NCBI GenBank assembly: GCA_011321985.1
Contig: DROB01000168.1
Span: 1-6,729, forward strand
DNA from: Gammaproteobacteria bacterium
GTDB lineage: Bacteria > Pseudomonadota > Gammaproteobacteria > SZUA-229
DNA length: 6,729 bases
Direction of reading: 5' to 3'
Below the pieces are notes generated by a model. It was not told the DNA's origin. It did no database searches and saw only the letters and a program-made list of their open reading frames with translations. Positions 6,022 through 6,729 of the stretch are shown here, piece by piece. The translations under genes and the position numbers were made by a program. Every line of letters begins with the position of its first letter. The first letter of the stretch is position 1.

Positions 6022-6522
6022 ATGAAAAAAATTATATTCACAGTATTAAGTTTGTTGATCGTTACTTTACTGTTTGTCTGGTCAGGTGTTTATAACATCG
6101 CAGCGACAGATAAACACTGGGGTATCACCAATGAGTTAATTGAAATTCTGAGAGAACGTTCGATAGAAACACGGGCAGAAAATATCATTGTCCCGGCTAA
6201 CCTGGATGACGCTTCAGGCACAGGAACTACGGCAAAAAATTATGAAGAGATGTGTTCTGTATGTCATCTGGCACCGGGTATGGAGGCAACGGAACTCCAC
6301 GAAGGGCTCTATCCACAGCCACCTGTCTTCTCTCGCTCTGCACATGGCGAACATGATGCCAGGGATAATTTCTGGGTGATAAAAAACGGCATCAAATTAA
6401 CGGGTATGCCAGCCTGGGGAAAGTCGCATACCGATGCTGAGATATGGGCTTTAGTCATATTCATCGACAGGCTGAATGAAATGTCTGCAGAAGAATATCA
6501 GGAAGCTGTTTCAGGTGGATAA
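6022..6522 (+). CDS. Membrane-anchored monoheme cytochrome c
   Basis: A 166-residue c-type cytochrome, probably held in the inner membrane with its heme domain in the periplasm. Residues 4-20 form one hydrophobic helix (IIFTVLSLLIVTLLFVW) with no clear signal-peptidase site, followed by a SGVYNIAATDKHW segment and an amphipathic stretch to about 55. The heme site is CSVCH at 78-82, and Met129 in the GIKLTGMPAWG segment is the likely sixth ligand. The last part (IWALVIFIDRLNEMS) matches the closing helix of a class I cytochrome c. The start follows the ATPase stop by 29 bp. The ribosome site is only AGAAGA (6009-6014), weaker than its neighbours, which fits translation within an operon. Its partner is unknown. 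The position behind a copper pump suggests a link to a copper-containing oxidase or reductase, or to periplasmic copper redox; this is inference. Confidence 0.88.
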   Translation: MKKIIFTVLSLLIVTLLFVWSGVYNIAATDKHWGITNELIEILRERSIETRAENIIVPANLDDASGTGTTAKNYEEMCSVCHLAPGMEATELHEGLYPQPPVFSRSAHGEHDARDNFWVIKNGIKLTGMPAWGKSHTDAEIWALVIFIDRLNEMSAEEYQEAVSGG

Positions 6523-6557
6523 GCATCATCGCAATATATAGCGGCGGGAGTTTTGAT

Positions 6558-6729
6558 ATGAATACAGGTATGGGTGCAGGTATGTGGTTATTCTGGATAG
6601 TGCTTATCGTTATAGTCGTACTGGCGATTAAATTTACGATGACAGATGCTTCACGAAAGGAGGGTCAAGAGACAGATGATGCATTGGCACTAGTTAAAAA
6701 ACGTTATGCGAGTGGTGAGATCGATCAAC
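6558..6729 (+). CDS. SHOCT-domain small membrane protein, 3' end cut by the window
   Basis: Fifty-seven codons are visible before the window ends. GGGAG at 6546-6550 lies 7 bases before the ATG. A short glycine- and methionine-containing N-terminus (MNTGMGAGM) leads into one membrane helix (residues 10-25, WLFWIVLIVIVVLAIK). A polar linker follows, then ALALVKKRYASGEID, which matches the SHOCT pattern (L..RYA.GEI[DT]..E) of a short C-terminal helical domain. Such proteins are usually only 70-100 residues, so little is likely to be missing. SHOCT proteins of this type are often found beside copper-efflux genes, but their role is poorly defined. It sits 35 bp after the cytochrome gene in the same direction and is probably part of the same operon. 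Confidence 0.8.
   Translation, partial: MNTGMGAGMWLFWIVLIVIVVLAIKFTMTDASRKEGQETDDALALVKKRYASGEIDQ

Overview
The window reads as a metal-handling (most likely copper) locus from a Gram-negative proteobacterium, plausibly a gammaproteobacterium. The evidence is an outer-membrane beta-barrel porin, two exported c-type cytochromes, strong AGGAG-type ribosome sites and moderate GC content judged by eye. Genus or species cannot be assigned from the sequence alone. All seven genes I accept lie on the + strand, and no RNA gene, CRISPR array, insertion sequence or phage gene is visible.

Layout. (1) Positions 88-1921 hold a two-gene unit: an OprP/O-like porin followed 10 bp later by a periplasmic diheme cytochrome c. 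(2) The 194-bp gap at 1922-2115 carries a weak possible terminator and then a well-formed MerR-type promoter: TTGACC and TAGTAT separated by 20 bp, with a 21-bp near-palindrome beginning inside the -35 and running through the spacer. (3) Downstream come a small unrecognised secreted protein (2116-2490), a perfect 15-bp hairpin, a MerR-family metal regulator (2578-3030), a small secreted protein with a BamE-like look (3091-3507), a P1B-type Cu+/Ag+ ATPase (3542-5992), a membrane-anchored monoheme cytochrome c (6022-6522) and the start of a SHOCT-domain membrane protein cut off by the window edge (6558 onward). The gaps within this second group are 29-87 bp, so it may be one long operon.

How the parts may work together (inference). 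The MerR protein probably senses a soft metal through cysteines 80 and 119 and activates the stretched-spacer promoter upstream of the small secreted protein, and therefore its own gene and the pump. The ATPase carries a YHS domain and two near-identical CPMHPEI/CPKCGM metal-binding modules in place of the usual HMA domain, and exports the metal from the cytoplasm. The secreted proteins and cytochromes would act in the periplasm, either in metal tolerance or in delivering copper to a respiratory enzyme.

The most interesting unexplained parts are the small protein that comes first behind the metal-responsive promoter, the U-tract-less hairpin that follows it, and the association of the pump with cytochromes. 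No intergenic stretch exceeds 300 bp.
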